From JAXMHB01 sp046346965 (GTDB lineage: Bacteria; Pseudomonadota; Gammaproteobacteria; Xanthomonadales; SZUA-5), in the NCBI GenBank assembly GCA_046346965.1, contig JAXMHB010000015.1:41605-105604 (forward strand): a DNA stretch of 64,000 nt. The letters are read 5' to 3'. The position numbers and the translations under genes are program-made. Below, one piece after another: positions 17,680-24,960 of this stretch. The number at the start of each line of letters is the position of its first letter. The stretch's first letter is position 1. The notes under the pieces are model-generated. The model saw only the letters and a program-made list of their open reading frames with translations, ran no database searches and was not told where the DNA came from.

Positions 17680-18464
17680 GCGAGGTGGTGATGAGCGTGC
17701 GCGCGCTGACCAACCGCTTCGGCGCGCAGACCGTGCACGAGAATCTCGATCTCGACATCCGCAAGGGCGAGGTGCTCGGCATCATCGGCGGCTCTGGCGC
17801 CGGCAAGAGCGTGCTGCTGCGCTCGATCCTGGGCCTGCAGCCCTATGAATCCGGGCGCGTCTGGTGGTTTGGCCAGGAAGTCGCGCGGCTGGAAGACAGC
17901 GCGCGGCGCGCGCTGGAACGGCGCGTCGGCGTGATGTTCCAGGATGGCGCGCTGTTCTCCTCGCTGACGGTGCTGGAGAACGTGATGGTGCCGCTGAAGG
18001 AGCACAGCCAGCTCGACGAGCACTTCATCGCCGATCTGGCGCGGCTGAAAATCGCGCTGGTGGGTCTGCCGCCCGATGCCGCCGACAAGTATCCGGAAAC
18101 GCTGTCCGGCGGCATGCGCAAACGCGCCGGACTGGCGCGCGCGCTGGCGCTGGACCCGGAAATCCTGTTTTTCGATGAGCCCACCTCGGGCCTCGACCCG
18201 ATCGGCGCGGCGGCCTTCGATGAGCTGGTCGCCACGCTGCACCAGGCGCTGCACCTGACCGTCATCCTGATCACCCATGATCTCGACAGCGTCTACCGCA
18301 TCTGCGAACGCGTGGCGGTGCTGGCCGATCGCCACGTGATCGCCGTCGACGCGCCCGCGGTCATCCAGAATCTCGATCATCCATGGATCTCGGAGTGCTT
18401 CCGCGGCCCGCGCGCACGCATGGCGTACACTCAAGCGCAACAGCTGAAAAGCGCTCTTCGATAG
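17676..18464 (+). CDS. MlaF-type lipid ABC transporter ATPase
   Basis: A 262-residue ABC ATPase. Walker A GGSGAGKSVLL, signature LSGGMRKRAGLARAL and Walker B EILFFDEPTSGLDP; the GGMRKR signature is characteristic of the MlaF/Mkl group. The start is GTG 17676 overlapping the permease stop, with an ATG five codons later as alternative. The C-terminal extension (ISECFRGPRARM) is where MlaF normally contacts its partner. Confidence 0.93.
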   Translation: MSEVVMSVRALTNRFGAQTVHENLDLDIRKGEVLGIIGGSGAGKSVLLRSILGLQPYESGRVWWFGQEVARLEDSARRALERRVGVMFQDGALFSSLTVLENVMVPLKEHSQLDEHFIADLARLKIALVGLPPDAADKYPETLSGGMRKRAGLARALALDPEILFFDEPTSGLDPIGAAAFDELVATLHQALHLTVILITHDLDSVYRICERVAVLADRHVIAVDAPAVIQNLDHPWISECFRGPRARMAYTQAQQLKSALR

Positions 18465-18509
18465 CCAGACCGCCCCCATTTCCCTTTTCCCCTTTTCCTT
18501 TTCCCCTCC

Positions 18510-19478
18510 ATGGAAACTCGCGCACACCACATCCTGATCGGCGCCTTCGTGCTGCTGACGCTGCTCGGCGGCCTGCTGTTTGCGCTGTGGGTGGCCAAGG
18601 TAAACCTGGACGCCGAGTTCGACGAGTACGACGTCGTCTTTCGCGAGACCGTCACCGGCTTGACCAAGGGCGCGGCGGTCAACTTCAACGGCATCCAGGT
18701 CGGCGAGGTGCGCCAGCTCTCGCTGGACCAGGCCGACGCCGCGCGCGTGCTGGCGCGGGTGCGCGTGAACGCGAACACGCCGGTGCGCGCCGACACCACC
18801 GCCCGGCTCACCTACACCGGACTGACCGGCGTGGCGATCATCGAACTGGTGGCCGGCAAACCGGACGCCCCGGCGATGACGCCGCCGGAAGGCGCCGAGG
18901 TGGCATTGATCATCGCCGAGCCGAGCACCTTTCAGAAATTCATGACCGATGGTGGTGACATCCTGGTGCGCTTGAATGAAGCGCTCGGTCGGGTGTCGGC
19001 CGTGCTGAGCGACGAGAACACGCGCAAGCTGGCCGATACACTGGTGCACGTGGAGTCGATCGCGGCGCAGGTCGATAGCGACAAGGCAGCGCTGGGCGAG
19101 GCGCTGCGCCGTGCCGATCGCGCCTTCAGCGATCTCAGTGCCGCGTCCACCGCTTTCCAGCAGTTGGCGGATCAGGGCGGGGCCACGCTGGCGCGGGCCG
19201 ACCGCATGCTCGATCAGGATCTGGGCCCGGCAGCGGCCGATGTGCGGCAGACGCTGGAGTCGCTGCGCGCGATCTCGGCACGCGTCGATACCCTGCTGGC
19301 GCGCAACAGCGCGCAACTGGACCAGTTGGCGCAGCAGGGCGTGCCCGAGTTCAATGCCACGCTGAGCGATCTGCGCGCACTGTCGGCCAGCCTGAAACAG
19401 GTCGCCGAGCGCCTGGACGCTGCGCCGGCCGACTATCTGTTGCAACGTGATCGACCGCGGGAGTATCGCGCCCCATGA
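18510..19478 (+). CDS. MCE (MlaD-type) substrate-binding protein
   Basis: A 322-residue protein with one N-terminal membrane anchor (HHILIGAFVLLTLLGGLLFAL), one MCE domain (about 38-120; VTGLTKGAAVNFNGIQVGEV, then TGLTGVAIIEL), and a long helical C-terminal region (about 150-300) predicted to form a coiled coil that may build a periplasmic channel or hexameric ring. It sits 45 bp after the ATPase, preceded by a pyrimidine-rich stretch. It is the periplasmic subunit of this lipid transporter. Confidence 0.93.
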   Translation: METRAHHILIGAFVLLTLLGGLLFALWVAKVNLDAEFDEYDVVFRETVTGLTKGAAVNFNGIQVGEVRQLSLDQADAARVLARVRVNANTPVRADTTARLTYTGLTGVAIIELVAGKPDAPAMTPPEGAEVALIIAEPSTFQKFMTDGGDILVRLNEALGRVSAVLSDENTRKLADTLVHVESIAAQVDSDKAALGEALRRADRAFSDLSAASTAFQQLADQGGATLARADRMLDQDLGPAAADVRQTLESLRAISARVDTLLARNSAQLDQLAQQGVPEFNATLSDLRALSASLKQVAERLDAAPADYLLQRDRPREYRAP

Positions 19479-20089
19479 TTCGTCCCCGTTTGCTGCTGTG
19501 CTGCGCGCTGCTGCCCTTGTCTGGCTGCCTCAGCAGCGTGCTGCCCAAGTCCGAGTCCCGCGCGGTGTATGCGATGGACGAAGTCCCCGCGGCGACGCCC
19601 TGCGGCGGGGCGTCGCACCTCGGCGGACTGCTGGTGGAGGCGCCCCGCGCCTTGCCGCCGCTCGATGGCGTCGATCTGATCTTCCGGCGCCCGGACGGCG
19701 AGCTGCAAATCCTGCCCGGCGCGCGCTGGGCGGCGCCGGCGCCGGCGCTGCTGCAGGATCTGCTGGCGCAAACGCTGGACAACGCCTGCCTGGCGCAGAC
19801 GGTCTCGCAGAGCAGTGCGGCGCACGCGCTGCCGCTGCGCCTCAGCAGCGAGTTGCGCGCAATGTCGATCCAGCGCGACAGCGACCTCACGATCGCGCGC
19901 CTGACCGTCAGCCTGCGCTTGAGCTGCGTGCGCAGTGCCGAGGTGATCGCCAGCCGCGCCTTCACGGTGGATCAGCAAGCCAGCCCGGCGCCAGCCGCCG
20001 CGGCCGCCGGCCTGCGCAGCGCCGCGCGCCAGTGGGCGCTGCAGGTGCGCGACTGGCTGGCGACGCTGCCCGCCACCCCGTGTGACTGA
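19475..20089 (+). CDS. ABC-type transport auxiliary lipoprotein
   Basis: A 204-residue lipoprotein with lipobox LSGC (Cys about residue 18) and the fold signature of the PqiC/ABC-trans_aux family: strand-rich VDLIFRRPDGELQIL, RWAAPAPALLQDLLAQTL, and a later LRLSSELRAMSIQRDS. In PqiABC-like systems this outer-membrane lipoprotein completes the lipid conduit. Its ATG overlaps the MCE gene stop (19475-19478). No MlaC-like soluble chaperone is encoded in this window. Confidence 0.88.
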   Translation: MIRPRLLLCCALLPLSGCLSSVLPKSESRAVYAMDEVPAATPCGGASHLGGLLVEAPRALPPLDGVDLIFRRPDGELQILPGARWAAPAPALLQDLLAQTLDNACLAQTVSQSSAAHALPLRLSSELRAMSIQRDSDLTIARLTVSLRLSCVRSAEVIASRAFTVDQQASPAPAAAAAGLRSAARQWALQVRDWLATLPATPCD

Positions 20090-20091
20090 GC

Positions 20092-20505
20092 ATGTCGGCG
20101 CGCCTGCATGCGCTATTGCTGCTGGCGGCGCTGACCGACGATCAGGCGCAGCGCGATCCAATCGATCCGCGCACGCCGCAGTGCGGCTGGGTGACGCGCT
20201 GCCTGCACTGCCGTAGCCGCGTCGGCATCGGCCTCGACGGCCAGCCGTGGCCGGGCACGACGCTGGAGCACATCGTCCCGCGCGCCTGGTTCGGCAAGCG
20301 CGCGGCGGCGGCGCTGTGCGCGGCTCTCGACAGCGCCGACGACCCGCGCAACCTGGCGCTCGCCTGTGCGCGCTGCAATCACGCCAAAGGCCGCAGCCAC
20401 GACGCCAACGGCCCGGGCGACGCGCGCGCGCTGGCAGTGGTGACGCAACTGCGCACAGCGCGCCTGGCGCGCTGGCGTCCGCCGCCCGGGCGCGCGGCAG
20501 TCTAG
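20092..20505 (+). CDS. Small HNH endonuclease
   Basis: A 137-residue HNH protein: zinc knuckle CLHCRSRV, then LEHIVPRAW with the catalytic His, then DDPRNLALACARCNHAKG with the HNH Asn and second CxxC. No recognition domain is visible. It starts two bases after the lipoprotein stop, so it is probably expressed with the Mla operon although no functional link is evident. It ends in TAG, which coincides with the TAGGGG end of an intergenic repeat copy. Confidence 0.87.
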   Translation: MSARLHALLLLAALTDDQAQRDPIDPRTPQCGWVTRCLHCRSRVGIGLDGQPWPGTTLEHIVPRAWFGKRAAAALCAALDSADDPRNLALACARCNHAKGRSHDANGPGDARALAVVTQLRTARLARWRPPPGRAAV

Positions 20506-20632
20506 GGGACCACTTGCCACGCATGGGGCGGAAGCGGGGCGAGGGTCAGGGGGCGGGGGACCAGCCATGCGGCGCCTGCGTTGCACTGTCGCCGCCTTGC
20601 AGAACGAGTAAGCGCGCCTAAGGCGCGGCGGG
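20503..20632 (+). repeat. Intergenic element A, G-run core
   Basis: Copy of the dispersed element beginning with the HNH stop: TAGGGGACCACTTGCC, GCATGGGG, a G block at 20536-20559 (GGGG, GGG, GGGGG, GGGGG with loops of 1-3), ACCAGCCATGCGGCGCC, GTTGCACTGTCGCC, then GCAGAACGAGTAAGCGCGCC. It matches the left arm of the composite element at 3986 module by module. Confidence 0.75.
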
Positions 20633-20716
20633 GACTCTTGCAAAACATGGGTGCGTGGGAGCGGAAGCGGGACCCGGGACTCGGGACTCGGGACTCGGGA
20701 CTCGGGACTCGGGACT
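20633..20716 (+). repeat. Element A head with short GGGACTC heptamer array
   Basis: A second head (GGGACTCTTGCAAAACATGG, GTGCGTGG) is followed at 20671-20716 not by the G-run block but by about six GGGACTC heptamers. Each unit has a GGG run with a 4-base spacer. The array faces opposite to that at 21091-21146. Confidence 0.75.
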
Positions 20717-20806
20717 GTAGCGCTTGCCTGGCACGGTAGCCGGCACGATCTGCCGAATGCATCAGCTCGCAGCCGCGCCGACGAGCGTCTGGCGGGCGCA
20801 ATCGGA

Positions 20807-21081
20807 GCTTTTTGGCCCGATGCCGGACGAAAAAGCTCTGATCGAGGACGGCGCCAGCCCGGCACCGATCAAAATTTGTTCGGCACCGAGCAAAATTTGT
20901 CCGATGCCGATCAAAATTTGTCCGCCCGAGGATGTAGCGCAGGGATCTGCCGCTCAAAATTTGTCCGGTGCCGGGCAAAAAAGCGCCGGCGCCGATCAAA
21001 ATTTGTCCGGCACCGAGCAAAACTTGTCCGATGCCGGACTGCATTCGTCCGGCACCGATCAATTTTTGTTCGATACGTCCA
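20807..21081. repeat. 21-bp-period array with phased AAAATTT tracts
   Basis: About thirteen units of 21 bp with core CACCGATCAAAATTTGTCC. Perfect AAAATTT tracts start at 20871, 20892, 20913, 20956 and 20998; variants start at 20830 (AAAAA), 20977 (AAAAAA), 21019 (AAAACTT) and 21061 (AATTTTT); two units near 20934 and 21040 are degenerate. Spacing is 21, 21, 43, 21, 21, 21 and 42, i.e. two helical turns with a single one-base slip. A/T tracts repeated in helical phase are known to bend DNA. The base composition stands out from the surrounding GC-rich DNA. Open frames cross the array in several frames because 21 is divisible by 3, but none looks like a real gene. Confidence 0.85.
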
Positions 21082-21090
21082 GATTGCGGC

Positions 21091-21146
21091 GCAGTCCCGG
21101 GTCCCGAGTCCCGAGTCCCGAGTCCCGAGTCCCGAGTCCCGAGTCC
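21091..21146 (-). repeat. Short heptamer array, opposite orientation
   Basis: About seven CCGAGTC-type heptamers (GGGACTC read on the minus strand), ending 25 bp before the SDR stop codon. With 20671-20716 it brackets the A-tract array as an inverted pair. Confidence 0.75.
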
Positions 21147-21170
21147 TCACGCCCCTTGCCCGCGACAAGC

Positions 21171-21977
21171 TTAGCCGGCGCGTTTGGTGTTCTGCGCCAC
21201 GTACTTCAGCAGCTGCTTGAAGTACCAGCCGGGCAGCCAGCGCTTCAAGCGCCAGCGCAGGCGGGTGTCGCGATGCGGCAGCAGCAGGAAGCGCCCGGCT
21301 TCGCTTTCGGCCACCGTGTAGCGGGCGACATCGCCGGCGTCGATCGGGCTTTTCTCCATCAGCTTGCTCGCCATCTGCTTCAGCGGCGCGTTGTTGGCGC
21401 CCTGGAAGGACTCCATCAGATTGGTCTTGAAGAAGCTGGGGCAGAGCACGCTGACGCCGATGCCTTTGCCGATCAGTTCGGCGCGCATGCCTTCCGACAG
21501 CGCCACCACGGCTGCTTTGGAAACGCCGTAGGCGCCTAGACCAGGTGCGCCGGCGAGGCCGGCGAAGGAGGCGACGTTGATCACCAGTCCACGGCCTTGT
21601 GCTTCCATCAGCGGCACGAACTCGCGCACGCCACGGACCACGCCCATCAGATTGATGTTCATGGTGCGCTGCCACTCCGCCAGACTGGTGTGGGCGCACT
21701 CGCCGCCGCTGGCGATGCCGGCGTTGTTGACCAGCACATCGAGGCCGTCCCAGGCGCCGACCACCTGCGCCTTCAGCGCGGCCATGGCGGCATCCGCGCC
21801 CACATCCGCCACCAGCGCCAAATGGCCGCCGCCCGGCAGCAGGCGCCGCGTCTCCTCGGCGCGCTCGGCGTTCAGATCGACGCAGGCGACGCGATCGCCG
21901 CGTTCGGCATACACACGCGCCAACTCGCGACCAAGCCCGCTGCCTGCCCCGGTGATCAAAACGCGCCGACCCGACAT
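21171..21977 (-). CDS. Short-chain dehydrogenase/reductase
   Basis: A 268-residue classical SDR. NAD(P)-binding TGAGSGLGRELA near the N-terminus, an acidic DLNAER after beta-2 (suggesting NAD preference), NNAG, and the catalytic Ser in VASFAGLAG with YGVSK (Tyr/Lys). The extended C-terminus (RWRLKRWLPGWYFKQLL) resembles the membrane-associated SDRs found beside lipid and steroid metabolism genes. It is divergent from a second SDR, with about 70 bp between starts. Substrate unknown. Confidence 0.9.
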   Translation of the reverse strand: MSGRRVLITGAGSGLGRELARVYAERGDRVACVDLNAERAEETRRLLPGGGHLALVADVGADAAMAALKAQVVGAWDGLDVLVNNAGIASGGECAHTSLAEWQRTMNINLMGVVRGVREFVPLMEAQGRGLVINVASFAGLAGAPGLGAYGVSKAAVVALSEGMRAELIGKGIGVSVLCPSFFKTNLMESFQGANNAPLKQMASKLMEKSPIDAGDVARYTVAESEAGRFLLLPHRDTRLRWRLKRWLPGWYFKQLLKYVAQNTKRAG

Positions 21978-22045
21978 GACGATTCCCCATGGATTGCACC
22001 ACGACTAGCATGCAGACTCGGGGGAGCACGCTCAAGGAGACGGCC

Positions 22046-22804
22046 ATGACCCCCCAGCACTTCGATCTGACCGGCAAGACCGCCCTGGTGACCGGCGCCA
22101 GCCGCGGCATCGGTGAATCCACCGCCCGCCTGCTGGCCGCCTACGGCGCCCGCGTGATCGTGTCCAGCCGCAAGCTGGACGCCTGTGAGCAGGTGGTCGC
22201 CAGCATCCGTGCGGCCGGCGGTCAGGCCGAGGCGGTGGCTGCGCACATCGGCGAGCCGACGGCGATCGACGCGCTGTTTGCCGAGCTCGACGCGCGCGGG
22301 CTGACGCCCGATCTGCTGGTCAACAACGCGGCCGCCAATCCTTACTTCGGGCCGATGCTGGACATGGGCCTCGATGCTTACCACAAGACCGTCGATGTCA
22401 ACATCCGCGGTTACTGGTACACCACCCAGCAGGCCGCCAAGCGCATGAAGCAAGGCGGCGCCATCGTCAACATCGCCAGCGTTAACGGCGAGCGCCCCGC
22501 TTTCGGCCAAGGCGTCTACTCCTTCTCCAAGGCGGCGATCATCTCGATGACGCAGGCCTGGGCAAAGGAACTGGCGGCGCAGCAGATCCGCGTCAACGCT
22601 GTGCTGCCGGGGCTGACCGACACCAAGTTCGCCAGCGCGATCACGCAGTCGCCGGCGATTCTGAAAATGATCATGCCGCTGATCCCGCAGCAGCGGATGG
22701 CGCAGCCCGACGAAATCGCACCGGCCGTGCTCTACCTGCTGAGTCCGGCGTCCAGCTATGTCACCGGCGCGGTGCTGCCGGTGGATGGCGGTTATCTCGC
22801 CTGA
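22046..22804 (+). CDS. Short-chain dehydrogenase/reductase
   Basis: A 252-residue classical SDR with TGASRGIGESTA (cofactor loop), SSRKLDAC after beta-2 (basic residues, suggesting NADP), NNAA in place of NNAG, the Ser of NIASVNG, and YSFSK. The C-terminus ends in the family motif SYVTGAVLPVDGGY. The start ATG 22046 is preceded by AAGGAGA at ideal spacing. Not a paralogue tandem: it differs strongly from the divergent SDR. Substrate unknown. Confidence 0.92.
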   Translation: MTPQHFDLTGKTALVTGASRGIGESTARLLAAYGARVIVSSRKLDACEQVVASIRAAGGQAEAVAAHIGEPTAIDALFAELDARGLTPDLLVNNAAANPYFGPMLDMGLDAYHKTVDVNIRGYWYTTQQAAKRMKQGGAIVNIASVNGERPAFGQGVYSFSKAAIISMTQAWAKELAAQQIRVNAVLPGLTDTKFASAITQSPAILKMIMPLIPQQRMAQPDEIAPAVLYLLSPASSYVTGAVLPVDGGYLA

Positions 22805-22875
22805 TTGGCGGATTTGGCGCTGGCGCGGGTACCGACTCCGTGGCCAACATCGGCCACTGACTCAAGGAGCGTCCC

Positions 22876-23307
22876 ATGAATACTGCGCATGCGCTGTTGG
22901 CACCGGTGGTCTTGCTGGTGGCCTGGACGCTGGTGATGTGGCTGTGGATGTACCTCACGCGGATTCCGGCGATCCTGGCGGCGCGCATGCGGCTGGATCG
23001 CAATGCGCCGCGCGGCGAGCAAATGAGCCAGCTGCCGCCGCGCGTGCGCTGGAAGGCGGACAACTACAACCACCTGATGGAACAGCCGACGATCTATTAC
23101 GCGATCGTGCTGACGCTGGCGCTGCTCGGTGAACAAAGCGCCTGGGCGGTGGGACTGGCCTGGGCCTACGCGCTGCTGCGGGTGGTCCACAGTCTGGTGC
23201 AGGCGCTGGTGAACATCATCCCGCTGCGCTTTGCGATGTTCGTGCTCTCAACGCTGCCGCTGATCGGCCTGACCTGGCTGGCCGCGCTGCGCGTGCTGTC
23301 CGTCTAG
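22876..23307 (+). CDS. MAPEG family membrane protein
   Basis: A 143-residue protein with four hydrophobic helices and the MAPEG signature region: NYNHLMEQPTIYYAIVLTLA and a later RVVHSLVQALVN. MAPEG members include microsomal glutathione transferases, but many bacterial ones have unknown activity. AAGGAGCG precedes the ATG. It ends in TAG, which abuts repeat module B. Confidence 0.88.
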   Translation: MNTAHALLAPVVLLVAWTLVMWLWMYLTRIPAILAARMRLDRNAPRGEQMSQLPPRVRWKADNYNHLMEQPTIYYAIVLTLALLGEQSAWAVGLAWAYALLRVVHSLVQALVNIIPLRFAMFVLSTLPLIGLTWLAALRVLSV

Positions 23308-23575
23308 GGAACCTCTGAACAAGTCTCGTGAGCCGCGTTGCGAGTCAGAATCGTCTGCCGCTAGGCGCGGTCCGCGGGGCATAGCCCGGCTCTCTGGCCA
23401 AGGACCGGAACGACGCGGCGGACGATTCTGGCCGCAACCCTTCGGGACGGGGCTGAATCGGCCCCCAGCTTCGTCAGCCGCCTCGGCCAGAGAGCCTGCT
23501 ATGCCCTTCGGCGACTTCCTAGCTGGAGACCGATTCAGCCGCCGTCGCGGCCACGATACTTGATCAGAGGTTCCC
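23308..23575. repeat. Module B: 268-bp imperfect palindrome
   Basis: Left end GGGAACCTCTGAACAAGT and right end ACTTGATCAGAGGTTCCC are near-perfect inverted ends. Inward, further pairs match in reverse: GGCATAGCCCGGCTCTCTGGCC near 23378 with its partner GGCCAGAGAGCCTGCTATGCC near 23485, and GCCGCAACCCTTCGGGACGG sits in the centre. The whole module could fold into one long hairpin. A diverged copy forms the middle of the 3986-4427 element. No protein is encoded. Confidence 0.75.
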
Positions 23576-23697
23576 TAGGGAAGCGCTTGGCACATATGGG
23601 TGCGTGGGGGCAACATCGGGGCGGGGGACCAGCACTGCCGCGCTTCCGTGCACCGTCGCGGCTACCTGTTTGGCGCGCTTACTCGTCTCGCAAACTG
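23576..23697. repeat. Element A head joined to an inverted A tail
   Basis: Starts TAGGGAAGCGCTTGGCAC, ATATGGGTGCGTGG, with G runs at 23598-23627, then ACCAGCACTGCCGCGCTT, like the forward copies. From about 23672 it carries the inverted tail GGCGCGCTTACTCGTCTCGC, which opens a reverse-oriented copy whose core is the heptamer array that follows. Confidence 0.65.
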
Positions 23698-23980
23698 CCG
23701 AGTCCCGAGTCCCGAGTCCCGAGTCCCGAGTCCCGAGTCCCGAGTCCGAGTCCGAGTCCCGAGTCCCGAGTCCCGAGTCCCGAGTCCCGAGTCCCGAGTC
23801 CCGAGTCCCGAGTCCCGAGTCCCGAGTCCTAGTCCCGAGTCCCTAGTCCCGAGTCCCGAGTCCCGAGTCCGAGTCCGAGTCCCGAGTCCCGAGTCCCGAG
23901 TCCGAGTCCCGAGTCCCGAGTCCCGAGTCCCGAGTCCCGAGTCCCGAGTCCCGAGTCCCGAGTCCCGAGTCCCGAGTCCC
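23698..23980 (-). repeat. Long GGGACTC heptamer array (~40 units)
   Basis: 283 bp made almost only of CCGAGTC on the plus strand, i.e. GGGACTC on the minus strand. Several units have lost one C (hexamers near 23745, 23865 and 23900), and CTAGTCC variants occur near 23829 and 23843. On the minus strand every unit offers a GGG run with a 4-base loop, fitting repeated G-quadruplex motifs. All frames through it are open and give artificial heptapeptide proteins. It ends about 75 bp before metJ. Confidence 0.9.
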
Positions 23981-24030
23981 GCGCTTTGCCGCCACGCACT
24001 CACGCTTGGCAAGCGGGTCCCCACCCGTTA
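23981..24030 (-). repeat. Inverted head of element A next to metJ
   Basis: Read on the minus strand: GGGGACCCGCTTGCCAAGCG, then GTGAGTGCGTGG, which is the head of the dispersed element and is followed by the heptamer core. This closes the reverse-oriented copy that begins with the inverted tail at about 23672. Confidence 0.55.
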
Positions 24031-24055
24031 GCCTTCGGCGCGACTGGAGGGTGGT

Positions 24056-24295
24056 ATGGCCAAAAGCAAGTTCGTCAATCCGTATGTCGAGCGCGGCAAG
24101 CGGGCGGAAGCAACCAAGAAGATCACGGTGACCATTCCGGTCCACGTGCTCAAGCTGCTGACTGACGAGCGCACCCGTCGGCAGATCAAGAAGCTGCGCC
24201 ACGCCACCATTTCCGAACTGCTGACCGAGGCCTTTCTGCACGCCTACACCGGTCAGCCGGTGCCCACCGATGAGGAACTGGCGCGACCGGAGTGA
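24056..24295 (+). CDS. metJ: MetJ methionine regulon repressor, short form
   Basis: A 79-residue protein with the MetJ ribbon-helix-helix core: VERGKRAEATKKITVTIPVH contains the DNA-contacting beta strand (about 21-27), followed by LKLLTDERTRRQIKKLRHAT and SELLTEAFLHAYTGQP. E. coli MetJ is about 105 residues (recalled), so roughly the last 25 residues are absent. MetJ binds tandem 8-bp met boxes with SAM as corepressor. GGAGGGTGGT precedes the ATG. The stop overlaps the GTG of the next glycosyltransferase gene. No methionine biosynthesis gene is in the window. Its upstream region is occupied by a heptamer array. Confidence 0.92.
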   Translation: MAKSKFVNPYVERGKRAEATKKITVTIPVHVLKLLTDERTRRQIKKLRHATISELLTEAFLHAYTGQPVPTDEELARPE

Positions 24296-24960
24296 GCGCC
24301 ACCGGCGTGCAGCCCAGTCTGGGAATCGTCATTCCCGTGGGCCCGGGGGACCGCAGCTGGCGTTCCTTGTTGGGCGTACTCGATCAACTGGCCCCTGAAC
24401 TGCCGCGCCGTCTGGTCTATGCGCGTGGCGATCAGCAGGCGCGACCGCGTCAGGAGCGCTGGACCGATGCCGGCCGCGGGCGCGCGCGGCAGCAGAATGC
24501 CGGCGTGGCGGGTCTGGACTGCGACTGGGTGTGGCTGCTGCATGCAGACAGCCGACCGGTGGCCGCCACGCTGACGGCATTGCGCGCCTTCGTGTCCGAG
24601 CCCGGCGCGCGCCTCGGCTACTTCGACCTGCGCTTCTACGACGGTCCCGCGCTGATGCGGATCACCGAGGCCGGCGTGCGCTGGCGCTGCCGCTGGCTGG
24701 GCGTACCTTTCGGTGATCAGGGCTTTGTGCTGCCGCGACAGACTTTCTTCGAACTCGGCGCCTTCGACGAGCAGCGCGCTTACGGTGAGGATCACGCCCT
24801 GGTCTGGCAGGCGCGACGGATGGGCGTGCCGGTGCAGCGCCTGGCCGCGCCGCTCTACACCAGCGCACGCAAGTACCGCGAGCAGGGCTGGCTGCGCACC
24901 ACCTGGCAGCACCAGCGCCTGACCTGGCAGCAGGCGGTCCGCGAAGCGCGCCTGCCATGA
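24292..24960 (+). CDS. Family 2 glycosyltransferase, TIGR04283-like
   Basis: A 222-residue GT-A enzyme: N-terminal LGIVIPVGPGDR, nucleotide-binding region RGRARQQNAGV, and DXD-like LLHADSRPV, then VLPRQTFFELGAFDE and a GEDHALVWQARRMG acceptor region. This is the small single-domain type often annotated TIGR04283 (arsenosugar-biosynthesis-associated). It starts at GTG 24292 in the metJ stop and overlaps the next gene, so all three are coupled. The true acceptor is unknown. Confidence 0.82.
   Translation: MSATGVQPSLGIVIPVGPGDRSWRSLLGVLDQLAPELPRRLVYARGDQQARPRQERWTDAGRGRARQQNAGVAGLDCDWVWLLHADSRPVAATLTALRAFVSEPGARLGYFDLRFYDGPALMRITEAGVRWRCRWLGVPFGDQGFVLPRQTFFELGAFDEQRAYGEDHALVWQARRMGVPVQRLAAPLYTSARKYREQGWLRTTWQHQRLTWQQAVREARLP

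Noticed and set aside
20807..21081. CRISPR array
   Set aside because: Units are contiguous and 21 bp with no unique spacers, and no cas genes are nearby.
20502..21539. Open frames across the 21-bp A-tract array
   Set aside because: A repeat length divisible by 3 keeps frames open by chance; no recognisable domain, and the frames run into antisense of the SDR gene.
23560..24031. Long open frames through the heptamer array, coding for repeated SRVPSPE-like peptides
   Set aside because: They arise from the 7-bp repeat in every frame and on both strands, with no start context or homology; the array is non-coding.
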